Translations under genes and position numbers: made by a program
Shown here: positions 1 through 7,783 of the stretch, piece by piece
How the letters are laid out: every line of letters starts with the position of its first letter
Position numbering within the stretch: the stretch's first letter is position 1
From: Paracoccaceae bacterium
GTDB taxonomy: Bacteria > Pseudomonadota > Alphaproteobacteria > Rhodobacterales > Rhodobacteraceae
Reading direction: 5' to 3'
Assembly (NCBI GenBank): GCA_014872815.1
Contig: WKFK01000008.1
Span: 116,534-180,533 of the forward strand
Length of the DNA: 64,000 bases
The notes under the pieces: model-generated
Told to the model about the DNA's origin: nothing
What the model saw: the letters and a program-made list of their open reading frames with translations, nothing else
Database searches by the model: none

Positions 1-9
1 CATAGATGG

Positions 10-27
10 GTGACGGATTTGTGACGC
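10..27 (-). promoter_or_regulatory. Pho-box-like direct repeat at left edge
   Basis: Read on the minus strand, two 7-base units GCGTCAC and CCGTCAC are separated by the 4-base spacer AAAT. This is the 7-4-7 layout of a PhoB site (family consensus CTGTCAY-N4-CTGTCAY); the matches are 5/7 and 6/7. The nearest leftward gene would start beyond base 1, so the target is not in the window. The same GCGTCACAAA core occurs upstream of the PhoX-like gene at 14.3 kb. The binding protein is inferred only. Confidence 0.4.
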
Positions 28-103
28 CGGGCGCCTAAAACGCAGTCACCCCACCTGTTTTACGGGCGGGGTGCGTTCTTGGTTCAGGCTTGGGAAGGTG
101 GCG

Positions 104-1804
104 TTACCAGAACTTTAGGCCTGACATGTCAAAGGTCTTTGACAGAGTAACAGCCACACGGGGATCATCTTGCGCAATCATGCTACCGATGCCATGGCGG
201 CCAATGGCGTTGGTGACCTGCGCATCGACCGAAAAGCCTGAGCGGCCAAAGTGATAGCGGGCGCCGGCGGCCCATGTCGTTTCATCCCCATCACGTGCAA
301 TTGGCGTCGCTTCTGCCATAAGTTCCAGGCCATTTCCGAAGGTGTATCCCACCCCTAGGCCTAAGCCGACAAGTTCTTTGCTTCCCCATGCAGCAACTTT
401 TGGGCTTGCTGTGAAGGAGAAGCCGTTGCGGGTTTTGTAGTTGGCGGTCAGATCGGTAAAGAAAACGCCTACCTTTTGAGAGGAAGAACTGATTTGACGT
501 CCGTAGAGCATGCGGCCGGCAAGCGAGAAAGGATTGCCGTTGTTTTGATCCATCAGGCGCAGCTTCGGGCCCAACATGTAGCGTACGTTGGTGGTCGGCA
601 CCAAACTGGCGTCGGCGGTTGTGTTGTCTGAGAACTGTTCAAAGATGAATTGGAGCTCGATGTCGCGATCGGGGCTGAAGTTGATGGAGGCACCGGCGTT
701 GTTGTCGCTGCCGTACCAAAGATCCGTCCGCATCAGACCAGGGTCCAGTGTTGCGGCGGACGCGAGGGTGAAACCATCCTGTTGTGCGTTGAGTTGCGCC
801 TGTGTCGCGGGCAGAGACAAGGTGCGGTAGCTTTCGTCGTGCTTGTCTCCCGGGGTGTAGATCAAGCGACCGCCCACCATCAAGTGATCGCCATCGGGCC
901 AGAACGCCCACGTGCTGGTGCCGGGAGAGATGCCAAATCCATTTGTCACATAGCCCTCGAAGGCAATGCGTGGGGTTACGTTGTAGCGTCCACCGGCGGA
1001 CCAGACAGGTTGAGTCACCCATTCGCCATTGCTGGCGATGGTGTTCGGGCTACCGACTGAGGATTCCACGGTGCCAAATAGCGACAGTCGGGGGTGGGCC
1101 TTGTAGGACACACCGGCGCCCATGGTGACCATGTTGCCGTAGAATTGTCCGCCATCGATTGTATCCGGACCCAAGGCGATGCCGGGCGTGAAGTGCAGTT
1201 GCAGTTTTGGATTGATGGTGTAGGAGATCGGCATTTTTAGTGCGCCGATGACCACGTTGGATTGCGGACGGAACCAGTTTCCCCAAAGGTCCGTTTGCAT
1301 GTTGGTGAAAAGTTCGGCGGAGCCCAGGGCGGCGATTGCCCAGCGGTCATCCTTGTAGATCTGGTACTTGCCCCAAAGAGCGATCTGGTTGGTTTCAAGC
1401 TGAGGAATGTTTTCCGGGCCGACTCCCGGGAAGCCGTCGATTGGTCCTCCCACCGGGTCGATGTAGTTTTGCAGCTCGAATCCGAGATTGAAACGGTCGG
1501 AGAATGCGTAGACCGCGCCGCCGTGGTAATTTTGGTTGCCGGTGCCGGCGCGATCTCCGGGGCTGGTTTGACGCGCGCCAACCGTCAGTTCCAACGTGCC
1601 CTCGGGATACATGTTGCCGGTTTCAAGCGACACGATCCGGGTTGGGCCATTGTCGAGCGGGTTAACGCTTTGGGCCAGCGCGGCAGGGGCGGGAAGCAAG
1701 GCCGTCGCGCAGAGCAACCCCGCTAAACGGCGTCTTGCGCGCGGTTTTTCCGTTGTCGAAAGGTTCGGCTTGGGTCTGTCAGCATGCAACACGGCAAAAT
1801 CCAA
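104..1804 (-). CDS. exported outer-membrane beta-barrel protein, function unknown
   Basis: A 566-residue protein. A hydrophobic segment ending ...PAALAQ near residue 45 looks like a signal peptide behind a basic RARRR stretch. The rest is rich in alternating aromatic and glycine-containing strands and ends in Phe-Trp, the terminal aromatic expected of an outer-membrane barrel. Size and strand content would fit a large barrel, perhaps one linked to exopolysaccharide or lipid export, but I do not recognise a specific family. The start is uncertain: the first in-frame codon is TTG, a GTG follows four codons later, and neither has a clear ribosome-binding site. The gene stands alone; a perfect hairpin lies between it and the upstream esterase gene. 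Confidence 0.7.
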   Translation of the reverse strand: MDFAVLHADRPKPNLSTTEKPRARRRLAGLLCATALLPAPAALAQSVNPLDNGPTRIVSLETGNMYPEGTLELTVGARQTSPGDRAGTGNQNYHGGAVYAFSDRFNLGFELQNYIDPVGGPIDGFPGVGPENIPQLETNQIALWGKYQIYKDDRWAIAALGSAELFTNMQTDLWGNWFRPQSNVVIGALKMPISYTINPKLQLHFTPGIALGPDTIDGGQFYGNMVTMGAGVSYKAHPRLSLFGTVESSVGSPNTIASNGEWVTQPVWSAGGRYNVTPRIAFEGYVTNGFGISPGTSTWAFWPDGDHLMVGGRLIYTPGDKHDESYRTLSLPATQAQLNAQQDGFTLASAATLDPGLMRTDLWYGSDNNAGASINFSPDRDIELQFIFEQFSDNTTADASLVPTTNVRYMLGPKLRLMDQNNGNPFSLAGRMLYGRQISSSSQKVGVFFTDLTANYKTRNGFSFTASPKVAAWGSKELVGLGLGVGYTFGNGLELMAEATPIARDGDETTWAAGARYHFGRSGFSVDAQVTNAIGRHGIGSMIAQDDPRVAVTLSKTFDMSGLKFW

Positions 1805-1838
1805 TACTTAAAATCTTAATATTTCATACCGCAGAGGG

Positions 1839-1869
1839 ATGATGGCGCAAAATGCTTTTGCGCCATCAT
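1839..1869 (-). terminator. perfect 14-bp inverted repeat, likely terminator of the deoD/esterase genes
   Basis: ATGATGGCGCAAAA at 1839-1852 pairs perfectly with 1856-1869 around a 3-base loop. It lies just downstream of the esterase stop at 1906 on the minus strand. A classical U-tract is missing after the stem, although the stem itself contains a T4 stretch, so termination is likely but not certain. Confidence 0.45.
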
Positions 1870-1905
1870 GATCTAGAAAGCTGCGAAATTGCGCGGGTCG
1901 TGGCC

Positions 1906-2571
1906 TTATAGGCCCAGTTTGTCTCGCATGAAGGCGAGCGCGACGCTTAGTCCGTCCGGCGCGATACCGTGGGCGGTGCCTTTCATGATGTGAGCATAGA
2001 CATCGGTGAAACCGGCTTCTTGCAGGGCTTCGGCAGCTTGAGGCAGGGATTGTGGCGGCACTACATCGTCTTGATCGCCGTGCACCAGCAGGATCGCCGG
2101 TTTACTGATCGCTTCGTCCTTGAGCAGGTCCGGTTGCAGCAGGCGGCCAGAGAAAGCGACGATGCCGGCCAGTTCGTCTTCGCGGCGGGGCGCCACATGC
2201 AGGCTCATCATGGTGCCTTGGGAGAAGCCAAAGAGCACAACCTGTTCCGGCAGTAGGTCTTCATCGACCATGACGGCGTCGAGGAAGGCGTTGAGGTCTT
2301 CGACGGCAGCCATCATGCCCCGTTCGCTTTCCTCTTCCGATGAGCCATCGATCCAAGGGATCGGGAACCATTGGCGGCCCATGGGCATCCCGGGGATTTC
2401 TTCAGGGGCATCGGGGGCGAGGAAGAGGGTGTCTGGCAAGTGCTCGGCCAGCGGATCGGCCAGCCCCATCAAGTCAGCGCCATTGGCGCCATAGCCATGC
2501 AGGAAAATCACCGCAGAGCGGGTTTCGCCGGAAACCGGTTCCTTGCGTTGAGCTTGCAATACACGTGTCAT
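1906..2571 (-). CDS. alpha/beta-hydrolase, phospholipase/carboxylesterase family
   Basis: A 221-residue serine hydrolase of the dienelactone-hydrolase-like esterase family (YpfH type). The HGYG oxyanion-side motif lies at 25-28, the nucleophile elbow GFSQG at 115-119 places the nucleophile at Ser117, the acid is probably Asp168 or Asp169 in HGDQDD, and His201 in TAHG completes the triad. It has no signal peptide, so it is cytoplasmic; the physiological ester substrate is unknown. The same frame is open to 2739, but that extension overlaps deoD and is low-complexity and basic, so the ATG at 2571 is chosen. It lies 112 bases downstream of deoD on the same strand, and the two may be co-transcribed. 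Confidence 0.85.
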   Translation of the reverse strand: MTRVLQAQRKEPVSGETRSAVIFLHGYGANGADLMGLADPLAEHLPDTLFLAPDAPEEIPGMPMGRQWFPIPWIDGSSEEESERGMMAAVEDLNAFLDAVMVDEDLLPEQVVLFGFSQGTMMSLHVAPRREDELAGIVAFSGRLLQPDLLKDEAISKPAILLVHGDQDDVVPPQSLPQAAEALQEAGFTDVYAHIMKGTAHGIAPDGLSVALAFMRDKLGL

Positions 2572-2683
2572 GGAAGGGCCCCTTGTCTGTGGTGGCTGCG
2601 GATGCAGCGGTTGGGGGCGTGTGTGGCATGTCAGGCGGCCTGTCGCAAGATATGCGTGGCCGCCTGTCAGGATGTGTTGCCGA

Positions 2684-3388
2684 TCAGGCGAAAGCGGCTT
2701 CGAGCGCGATTTCGACCATGTCGCCAAAGGTTTTTTCACGGTCCTCAGAGGGCAGAGCCTCGCCGGTCAGAAGATGGTCAGACACGGTGAGGACGGCCAG
2801 AGCGCGGCGACCGTGGCGCGCGGCGAGGTTGTAGAGCTCGGCGGCTTCCATTTCGACGCCCAGGATGCCGTGGCGCACCATTTGCTCGTTCAGGTCCGGA
2901 CGTTCGTCATAGAAGACGTCGGAGCTGTAGATGCCGCCGACGTGGGTGGCGGTGCCTTTGGCTTCGGCCGCGTCGGCCGCGGCGCGCAGGAGGCCGTAGT
3001 CGGCGCAAGGGGCGAAGTTCATTTCTTTGAAGATGCCGCGGGACGGGGTGGAAAGGGTGGTTGCGGTCATCGCAACGATCACGTCGCGCACCTTGACGCT
3101 GTCCTGCATGCCGCCACAGGACCCAATGCGGATCAGCGTTTTGGCACCGTAGTCTTTGATCAGCTCGTTCACGTAGATCGAGAGCGAAGGCATGCCCATG
3201 CCGGAGCCATGGATGGTGACGCGGTTGCCTTTCCACATGCCGGTGAAGCCGAGCATGCCGCGGACTTCGTTCACCAATTTTACATCTGTGAGGAAGGTCT
3301 CCGCCGCCCATTTGGCGCGGTAGGGATCGCCTGGCAGAAGTACGGTTTCTGCGATGTCTCCGGGTTGGGCTCCGATATGTACGGTCAT
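2684..3388 (-). CDS. deoD: purine nucleoside phosphorylase, DeoD type
   Basis: Cleaves purine (deoxy)nucleosides with phosphate to give the free base and (deoxy)ribose 1-phosphate in nucleoside salvage. The 234-residue length matches the hexameric DeoD family. The N-terminal phosphate-loop region carries [10 protein letters not shown], the central segment IRIGSCGG is typical, and the catalytic SDHLLTGE places Asp at position 204, the same number as in the E. coli enzyme. Glu residues in VEMEAAELY near 180 are those that hold the ribose. The ATG is preceded by AAAAGGAATTGCC. Cytoplasmic. The upstream intergenic stretch is AT-rich and presumably carries the promoter. Confidence 0.95.
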   Translation of the reverse strand: MTVHIGAQPGDIAETVLLPGDPYRAKWAAETFLTDVKLVNEVRGMLGFTGMWKGNRVTIHGSGMGMPSLSIYVNELIKDYGAKTLIRIGSCGGMQDSVKVRDVIVAMTATTLSTPSRGIFKEMNFAPCADYGLLRAAADAAEAKGTATHVGGIYSSDVFYDERPDLNEQMVRHGILGVEMEAAELYNLAARHGRRALAVLTVSDHLLTGEALPSEDREKTFGDMVEIALEAAFA

Positions 3389-3511
3389 GGCAATTCCTTT
3401 TTATTCTTCTATGGGCGGAGTTAGGTGCCCTTTGGGCAAACGTATAAGAGTCAATCTGATGATAAAAATTGTAGCGTGGTACAAGTGGAAAATCTGAAAA
3501 ACATCTGCTTA

Positions 3512-3556
3512 GAAAAGCAAAAGCCGAAGTGGCGGCGTGGGGCACACTTCGGCTTT
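3512..3556 (-). terminator. intrinsic terminator of the H-NS-like gene
   Basis: The 12-bp stem AAAGCCGAAGTG (3520-3531) pairs with CACTTCGGCTTT (3545-3556) around a 13-base loop. On the minus strand the stem is followed by a short T-rich run (TGCTTTTC). It lies 24 bases downstream of the H-NS-like stop codon. Confidence 0.6.
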
Positions 3557-3579
3557 CTTTGGATCTCGTCTGGAGTGGA

Positions 3580-3894
3580 TTAGATTTCCATAGTGTCCGG
3601 AGAGATGCCTGCAGCCAAAGCTTCGTCAAACCACTTGGGCTTGCGGCCTTTGCCGGTCCAAGTTTTTGTTTTGTCCTCTGGGTGTGCGTATTTTGGAACG
3701 CCTTTCATCAGGCCTCCGCGCTTTTTACCTGAGACACTTGCAAGTTCTTCCAGAGAGAAGCCGAATTTTTCAGCGGCTTCTTCAATCGCTTTAAGCGCAT
3801 CCGTTTTGCGTTGCGCCTCTCTCTTCTCCAGTTGGATATCGATCTGCGCCCGCAGATCAATCAACTCTTCGCGGCTCAACTCTTCCAACTTCAT
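3580..3894 (-). CDS. H-NS family nucleoid-associated protein (HvrA-like)
   Basis: A 104-residue small DNA-binding protein. Residues 1-55 form a charged, heptad-like coiled coil for oligomerisation. Residues 78-89, TWTGKGRKPKWF, are the C-terminal H-NS DNA-binding loop; the Rhodobacter relative HvrA regulates photosynthesis and nitrogen genes. Such proteins bind curved AT-rich DNA and silence or tune many genes. The frame continues to 3954, but the ATG at 3894 has a GGGA ribosome-binding site about 8 bases upstream and gives the usual HvrA length. The 190-base AT-rich region upstream of it (3895-4085) shows no feature I can name beyond likely promoter sequence. Confidence 0.88.
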   Translation of the reverse strand: MKLEELSREELIDLRAQIDIQLEKREAQRKTDALKAIEEAAEKFGFSLEELASVSGKKRGGLMKGVPKYAHPEDKTKTWTGKGRKPKWFDEALAAGISPDTMEI

Positions 3895-4085
3895 ATCCGA
3901 TTTCCCATCGATTTTTTGCACGAACCGGAGTTTCATCGTGTTTAGATCGCACATGCAAGGTTGAAGACTATGTTTTAGTTTATGGAGTATGATTTTACAA
4001 TTTTGGGTTGCTGTGTGTTTCTTATCTACCCGTTTTTGTGAGGTTTTTCCCCTATCGTAAACTTACTACCGGGACGAATGCAGGA

Positions 4086-6080
4086 TCATTGTGCCGCCAC
4101 AGATGAGGGATTCGCCAAGGTAACGATGTCTCCCATAATGGTGTTCAATTCGAAGTCTTTAGGGGTATAGACGCGAGATACGCCCATTGCGCGCAAACGC
4201 TCTGCGTCATCGTCCGGAATAATGCCGCCGACAATCACTGGGATGTCCCCCAAGCCGACGTCCCGCATGCGTTGCATCAGGTCTTCGACCAAGGGGATAT
4301 GAGAACCTGAAAGGATCGAGAGGCCGACCACATGGGCTTGGTCCTCGATTGCTTTGGAAACGATTTCTTCCGGCGTGAGGCGGATGCCGTCGTAGGTGAT
4401 GTCCATGCCGCAGTCACGGGCGCGGAAGGCGATTTGCTCTGCACCGTTGGAGTGGCCATCAAGTCCCGGTTTCCCAATAACAAATTTCAAGCGGCGACCC
4501 AATTTGTCCGACACGGCGTCCACCGCGTTACGCAGATCGTCCAGACCTTCGGTTTTGTTGGACGGGGCGCCGGAGACACCGGTAGGTCCACGGTATTCGC
4601 CATGTACAACGCGCATTTGTGCGGCCCATTCGCCGGTTGTAACACCCGCCTTGGCCGCCGCGATGGAGGCCGGCATGACATTGTCTCCATTGGCTGCTGC
4701 CGCACGCAGATTAGCAAGGGCTTTTTCCACGGCGGCACTGTCCCGTTGGTTACGCCATTCGGCAAGGCGGGAAATTTGTTCCTGCTCCACGGCCGGGTCC
4801 ACCACCATGATGCCACCGTCGCCGGTCATAAGCGGGGAGGCTTCGCCCTTTTGGAATTTGTTCACGCCAACCACGACTGTGTCGCCTGCCTCGATGCGGT
4901 TGAGGCGCTCGGCGTTGCTATCAACAAGGCGTGATTTCATATAATCAATTGCGCCAATAGCACCGCCCATGCTTTCCAAATTGACCAATTCTCGACGCGC
5001 GCCTTCTTTTAGCTCTTCGACTTTGGAATCGACTGCCGGGTTTCCATCAAACAGGTCGTCGTATTCGAGAAGATCGGTTTCAAAGGCCATGATTTGCTGC
5101 ATACGCATGGACCATTGCTGATCCCAAGGGCGCGGCAAACCCAGCGCTTCGTTCCAGGCGGGCAATTGCACGGCGCGGGCACGGGCTTTTTTGGACAGGG
5201 TCACGGCCAGCATTTCAATAAGAATACGGTAGACGTTATTCTCCGGCTGCTGTTCGGTCAGGCCCAAGGAGTTGACCTGCACACCGTAGCGGAAGCGGCG
5301 GGACTTGGGGTCGGTCACGCCATAGCGCTCTACAAGGATTTCATCCCAGAGGTCCACAAAGGCGCGCATTTTGCACATCTCAGTGACAAAACGGATGCCC
5401 GCGTTCACGAAGAAGGAGATACGGCCACAAAGGCGCGGGAAGTCTTCTGCGGCCACACGTGGTTTGAGCGCGTCGAGCACAGCAATGGCGGTGGCAAGTG
5501 CAAAGGAAAGCTCTTGCTCCGGTGTCGCCCCGGCTTCCTGCAGGTGATAGGAACAGACGTTCATCGGGTTCCATTTGGGCACGTTGGTGTAGCAGTATTC
5601 TGCCACATCTGCGATCATTTTCAGGCTGGGCTCCGGCGGGCAAATATAGGTGCCGCGGCTGAGGTATTCCTTGATCAGATCGTTTTGCACCGTGCCTTGC
5701 AGCTTGGACACATCGGCGCCTTGCTCTTCTGCCGTGGCGATGTAGAGCGCGAGCAACCAAGGCGCGGTGGCGTTGATCGTCATGGAGGTGTTCATCTGCT
5801 CCAGCGGGATCTGGTCAAACAGGGTGCGCATGTCACCCAGGTGACAGACAGGCACGCCCACTTTGCCAACTTCGCCGCGCGCCAGAATGTGGTCGCTGTC
5901 ATAGCCGGTTTGGGTGGGGAGATCGAAAGCCACCGACAGGCCGGTTTGGCCTTTTTCCAAGTTGGACCGATAGAGTGCGTTGGAGGCTGTGGCGGTGGAA
6001 TGGCCAGCATAGGTTCGAATCAACCATGGACGATCCTTGGCAGGCTTATCGGCGGGCTGGTTTTGCTGCGTCTGCGACAT
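4086..6080 (-). CDS. ecm: ethylmalonyl-CoA mutase (coenzyme B12 dependent)
   Basis: A 664-residue adenosylcobalamin mutase also known as MeaA. It converts (2R)-ethylmalonyl-CoA to methylsuccinyl-CoA in the ethylmalonyl-CoA pathway for acetyl-CoA assimilation. The N-terminal three-quarters is the CoA-binding barrel, with YAGHSTATASNALYR near 25-40 and FDLPTQTGYDSDH. The C-terminal B12-binding domain carries DGHSNG at 541-546, the lower-ligand motif DxHxxG with His543. The sequence reads as the Ecm subgroup rather than methylmalonyl-CoA mutase, and the nearby ccr, whose product feeds this enzyme, supports that. The gene is divergent from the acyltransferase gene that precedes ccr. Cytoplasmic. 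Confidence 0.9.
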   Translation of the reverse strand: MSQTQQNQPADKPAKDRPWLIRTYAGHSTATASNALYRSNLEKGQTGLSVAFDLPTQTGYDSDHILARGEVGKVGVPVCHLGDMRTLFDQIPLEQMNTSMTINATAPWLLALYIATAEEQGADVSKLQGTVQNDLIKEYLSRGTYICPPEPSLKMIADVAEYCYTNVPKWNPMNVCSYHLQEAGATPEQELSFALATAIAVLDALKPRVAAEDFPRLCGRISFFVNAGIRFVTEMCKMRAFVDLWDEILVERYGVTDPKSRRFRYGVQVNSLGLTEQQPENNVYRILIEMLAVTLSKKARARAVQLPAWNEALGLPRPWDQQWSMRMQQIMAFETDLLEYDDLFDGNPAVDSKVEELKEGARRELVNLESMGGAIGAIDYMKSRLVDSNAERLNRIEAGDTVVVGVNKFQKGEASPLMTGDGGIMVVDPAVEQEQISRLAEWRNQRDSAAVEKALANLRAAAANGDNVMPASIAAAKAGVTTGEWAAQMRVVHGEYRGPTGVSGAPSNKTEGLDDLRNAVDAVSDKLGRRLKFVIGKPGLDGHSNGAEQIAFRARDCGMDITYDGIRLTPEEIVSKAIEDQAHVVGLSILSGSHIPLVEDLMQRMRDVGLGDIPVIVGGIIPDDDAERLRAMGVSRVYTPKDFELNTIMGDIVTLANPSSVAAQ

Positions 6081-6156
6081 GTTTCATTCCTCTGCTGGGG
6101 GTCGCAATGCGACCTAGCAACAATATTTCGTTTTAGCGTATGCATGCGAAACATCG

Positions 6157-6188
6157 TTTGCAAGTCAATTCGCTGCGTTGCGGCAAAA
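6157..6188. promoter_or_regulatory. TTTGCAA / TTGCGGCAA elements between ecm and the acyltransferase
   Basis: TTTGCAAG at 6157-6164 and TTGCGGCAAAA at 6178-6188 lie in the 190-base divergent promoter region. Similar TTTGCAA-type elements are bound by ScfR/PccR/RamB-family regulators of acyl-CoA metabolism. The match is short, and assignment to such a regulator is inference. Confidence 0.25.
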
Positions 6189-6273
6189 TCCCTGCGTCAC
6201 CGCTGAAACACAGGCGGCGAGAGTTGTCTGAAGTCTATTGCGCCTTAGAGCAAGCTGTAGTCAGAGTCATGGG

Positions 6274-7632
6274 ATGACGTCGACGGTTGAGCTTCCTCTT
6301 TGGCTGTTTGTGCTGATCCTGCTGTTTGCAGTGGTCACGGCTGCCAGTCACCTGCTGTTTCCTTCTGTGCGCTGGTTTTTCCGGCGTCGCATGGAGCGTG
6401 TTGTGTCGCGGCTGAACGAGCGGTTGGATCGGCCCATTGAGCCGTTCAAGCTTGCGCAGCGTCATGATATGATCCAACAGCTGATCTATCAGCCTGATGT
6501 GACGAAAGCGGTGTCTGAGCACGCGGCGGAGGAGGGCATCCCGGAGGCGGTCGCCTTTGAAACCGCCAAGCGTTATGCGGGGGAGATTGTGCCTTCGTTT
6601 TCGGCGACCATGTATTTTGGCGTAGCGATCAAGATCGCGCGGTTTCTGAGCCGGGCGTTTTATCGCGTACGCCTGACGCATGTGGATGAAGCGGCGCTGG
6701 ATGCGATCCCGCAGGAGAGCACGATCGTTTATGTGATCAACCACAAAAGCAATATGGACTACGTGTTGGTGACCTATCTGGCAGCGCGGCGTGGAGCGTT
6801 GTCCTATGCGGTGGGCGAATGGGCGCGGGTCTGGCCGCTCAGCCGTTTGATCCGGGCGATGGGGGCGTATTTTATTAGGCGCAAGTCGCGCAATGATCTG
6901 TACCGTCGGGTGTTGGCAGCCTATGTGCGATTGGCGACAGAGGCGGGTGTGGCGCAGGCGATGTTCCCGGAGGGGCGGTTGTCGCTGACCGGAGCGCCGC
7001 AGGATCCGAAGTTGGGCCTGATCAAATACATCACCGACGCCTATCAGCCCGATGGGCGCGACGTGGTCTTTGTGCCGGTGGCGATCAACTATGACCGTGT
7101 TTTGGAAGATCGCATTCTGTTGGAGTCGGCTGCGCGCGGCGGGAAGGGGTTCCGCGCGCGGATTTCGGTGATTGTGGGGTTTTTCTTCAAGCAGTTGTTG
7201 TTGCGGCTGCGTGGCAAGGTGCATCGCTTTGGCAATGCCACGGTGCGTTTTGGCGAGCCGGTGTCACTGACCGCGTTTTCTGAAGGCATCACAGGGGATT
7301 TGGCCGAGCCACTGGGGGTGGAGCTGATGCGGCGCATCAACGGGGTGGTGCCCATCCTGCCGGTGCCGTTAATGGCGTATGTTTTTGAGCAGGCCGCGGG
7401 ACCTCTGTCGCGCAAAGAGGTGCAAGAGGCCTTTGACGCGCGGCTCGCTGCGTTGCCGCAGAATCGGGCGCGATTTATGCGCGAGGCGCCAGAGGAGGCC
7501 ATTGAAAGCGCGCTCAAGACCTTGGTCGGGCGGCGGGTGCTGTTGGAAAATGACGGAACGTTTTCTGTGAGCAAAGCGCAGGTGGAGATTTTGAGGTTTT
7601 ACGCCAATTCCATAAGGCATTTGCTTGAGTGA
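6274..7632 (+). CDS. PlsB/PlsC-like glycerolipid acyltransferase
   Basis: A 452-residue acyltransferase for phospholipid synthesis. One transmembrane helix (about residues 8-28) anchors it to the inner membrane. The acyltransferase block has the catalytic HX4D motif HKSNMD at 157-162 and the acceptor-phosphate motif FPEGR at 231-235. The surrounding sequence (MGAYFIRRKSRNDLYRR near 196-212) resembles glycerol-3-phosphate acyltransferase PlsB more than lysophosphatidate acyltransferase PlsC, though it is much shorter than enterobacterial PlsB. The ATG at 6274 is chosen over a TTG 12 codons upstream. A 7-bp hairpin follows the stop, and ccr lies about 150 bases further downstream. Confidence 0.78.
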   Translation: MTSTVELPLWLFVLILLFAVVTAASHLLFPSVRWFFRRRMERVVSRLNERLDRPIEPFKLAQRHDMIQQLIYQPDVTKAVSEHAAEEGIPEAVAFETAKRYAGEIVPSFSATMYFGVAIKIARFLSRAFYRVRLTHVDEAALDAIPQESTIVYVINHKSNMDYVLVTYLAARRGALSYAVGEWARVWPLSRLIRAMGAYFIRRKSRNDLYRRVLAAYVRLATEAGVAQAMFPEGRLSLTGAPQDPKLGLIKYITDAYQPDGRDVVFVPVAINYDRVLEDRILLESAARGGKGFRARISVIVGFFFKQLLLRLRGKVHRFGNATVRFGEPVSLTAFSEGITGDLAEPLGVELMRRINGVVPILPVPLMAYVFEQAAGPLSRKEVQEAFDARLAALPQNRARFMREAPEEAIESALKTLVGRRVLLENDGTFSVSKAQVEILRFYANSIRHLLE

Positions 7633-7641
7633 TTATGCGTG

Positions 7642-7660
7642 CGCAGCAATCCATGCTGCG
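7642..7660 (+). terminator. short hairpin after the acyltransferase gene
   Basis: CGCAGCA at 7642-7648 pairs perfectly with TGCTGCG at 7654-7660 around a 5-base loop, 10 bases after the stop codon. No U-tract follows, so this may be a weak terminator, an mRNA-end stabiliser or an operator in front of ccr. Confidence 0.35.
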
Positions 7661-7783
7661 ACTGCTGGGTCATAAAATTACAAAAAACACCTCAAGAAGG
7701 TTGCAATGTTACCCTGTCGTCAATATCACGGTGGCAGGAGCGCGATTCTGCATCGCGGCGAAACGACCAATCAGGAGGCGAAG

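Noticed and set aside
2572-2739. Upstream extension of the esterase frame
   Set aside because: It overlaps the deoD coding end, is basic and low-complexity, and the ATG at 2571 gives the family length.
5094-6206. Long open frame opposite ethylmalonyl-CoA mutase
   Set aside because: Antisense frame kept open by codon bias of the real gene; no recognisable motif.
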